Source of the DNA: Nitrospina sp052156635
Lineage (GTDB): Bacteria; Nitrospinota; Nitrospinia; Nitrospinales; Nitrospinaceae
Direction of reading: 5' to 3'
NCBI RefSeq assembly: GCF_052156635.1
Contig: NZ_JBQKUO010000001.1
Span: 744,001-808,000, forward strand
DNA length: 64,000 nucleotides
Shown: positions 63,881-64,000 of the stretch, piece after piece
Layout of the letters: each line of letters starts with the position of its first letter
Position numbering within the stretch: position 1 is the stretch's first letter
The notes under the pieces: generated by a model
Seen by the model: the letters and a program-made list of their open reading frames with translations, nothing else
The model's database searches: none
Told to the model about the DNA's origin: nothing
Program-made: the position numbers and the translations under genes

Positions 63881-64000
63881 TCAGGGTGCGGCGCGGCCGG
63901 GGAACAATTCGAACACGTCATCGGAGATGACCGGGTTCACCTGCGGGTTGCGGTAACTCAATATCACTTCGTCATTTTCCTTGTGGCGCTGGACCGTGAC
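63881..64000 (-). CDS. C-terminal end of a DUF4292/LolB-like outer-membrane lipoprotein, cut by window edge
   Basis: The last 39 codons of a minus-strand gene entering from the right edge; the stop TGA is at 63881-63883. The peptide VTVQRHKENDEVILSYRNPQ followed by VNPVISDDVFELFPG has the closing beta-strand and VFEL pattern seen in lipoprotein-carrier folds (LolB/DUF4292). The gene lies 14 bases upstream of ispE, where such genes often sit. The identity is tentative because only the tail is visible. Confidence 0.5.
   Translation of the reverse strand, partial: VTVQRHKENDEVILSYRNPQVNPVISDDVFELFPGRAAP

Overview
The window looks like ordinary chromosome of a free-living, Gram-negative, GC-rich bacterium. 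It encodes a type IV pilus secretin, two lipoproteins with lipoboxes, a LolB/DUF4292-like fragment, a YbhN/AglD-like membrane protein, a futalosine-pathway MqnA, a membrane pyrophosphatase and pyruvate phosphate dikinase. The gene mix (pilMNOPQ-aroB, ispE-tRNA-Gln-prs-rplY-pth, GH57, PPDK, MqnA) fits a Nitrospinota (Nitrospina-like) or deltaproteobacterium-type genome. The lineage is an inference from gene content and was not tested by any search. No plasmid, prophage block, CRISPR array, rRNA operon or intact insertion sequence is visible.

Layout. 1-4.4 kb: a DraG-like ADP-ribosylglycohydrolase cut by the left edge, an MBL-fold hydrolase that appears to start at AUU, an aldehyde dehydrogenase, and aroB. 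4.4-10.9 kb: a minus-strand pilus operon read from a near-consensus promoter, in the order xre regulator, pilM, pilN, pilO, an enlarged pilP fusion, pilQ, aroB. 11.2-18.7 kb: miaB, two unknown genes, a stand-alone ketosynthase, nagZ, then a low-GC stretch with a palindromic operator-like site ahead of a CI-like repressor. 18.7-30.7 kb: a GH57 glucanotransferase, an MsbA-type ABC exporter, a FlaG-like protein, a two-subunit TPP decarboxylase with an SDR epimerase, ppdK and glyS. 31.3-42.9 kb: mnmG, apt, a LysM-M23 lipoprotein, a VCBS/FG-GAP lipoprotein, yacG, an ExeA-like ATPase, a periplasmic DsrE-like protein and three unknown genes. 43-54.5 kb: a SulP transporter, glyQ, tRNA-Leu(CAG), a YbhN-like membrane protein, ribF, a TatA/B protein, two DUF2231 membrane proteins, a TrmH-type methyltransferase, a cNMP-binding protein, dusB, an RluA-type synthase, algH and an LRR protein. 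54.6-64 kb: hisI-hisG, an acidic membrane protein, mqnA, and the minus-strand operon ispE, tRNA-Gln(TTG), prs, rplY, pth, hppA, ending in a perfect intrinsic terminator.

Most genes are housekeeping: tRNA modification and charging, nucleotide, histidine, shikimate and isoprenoid synthesis, and envelope maintenance. The most unusual content lies between genes. A roughly 60-100 bp element carrying two mini-hairpins occurs at seven loci, four of them starting within three bases of a stop codon. Other palindromic repeats and a 74-base near-perfect hairpin also occur. The strongest leads are this repeat family, the AUU start, the PilP fusion and the CI-like regulator with its operator. No wholly new multi-gene system can be claimed from the sequence alone.
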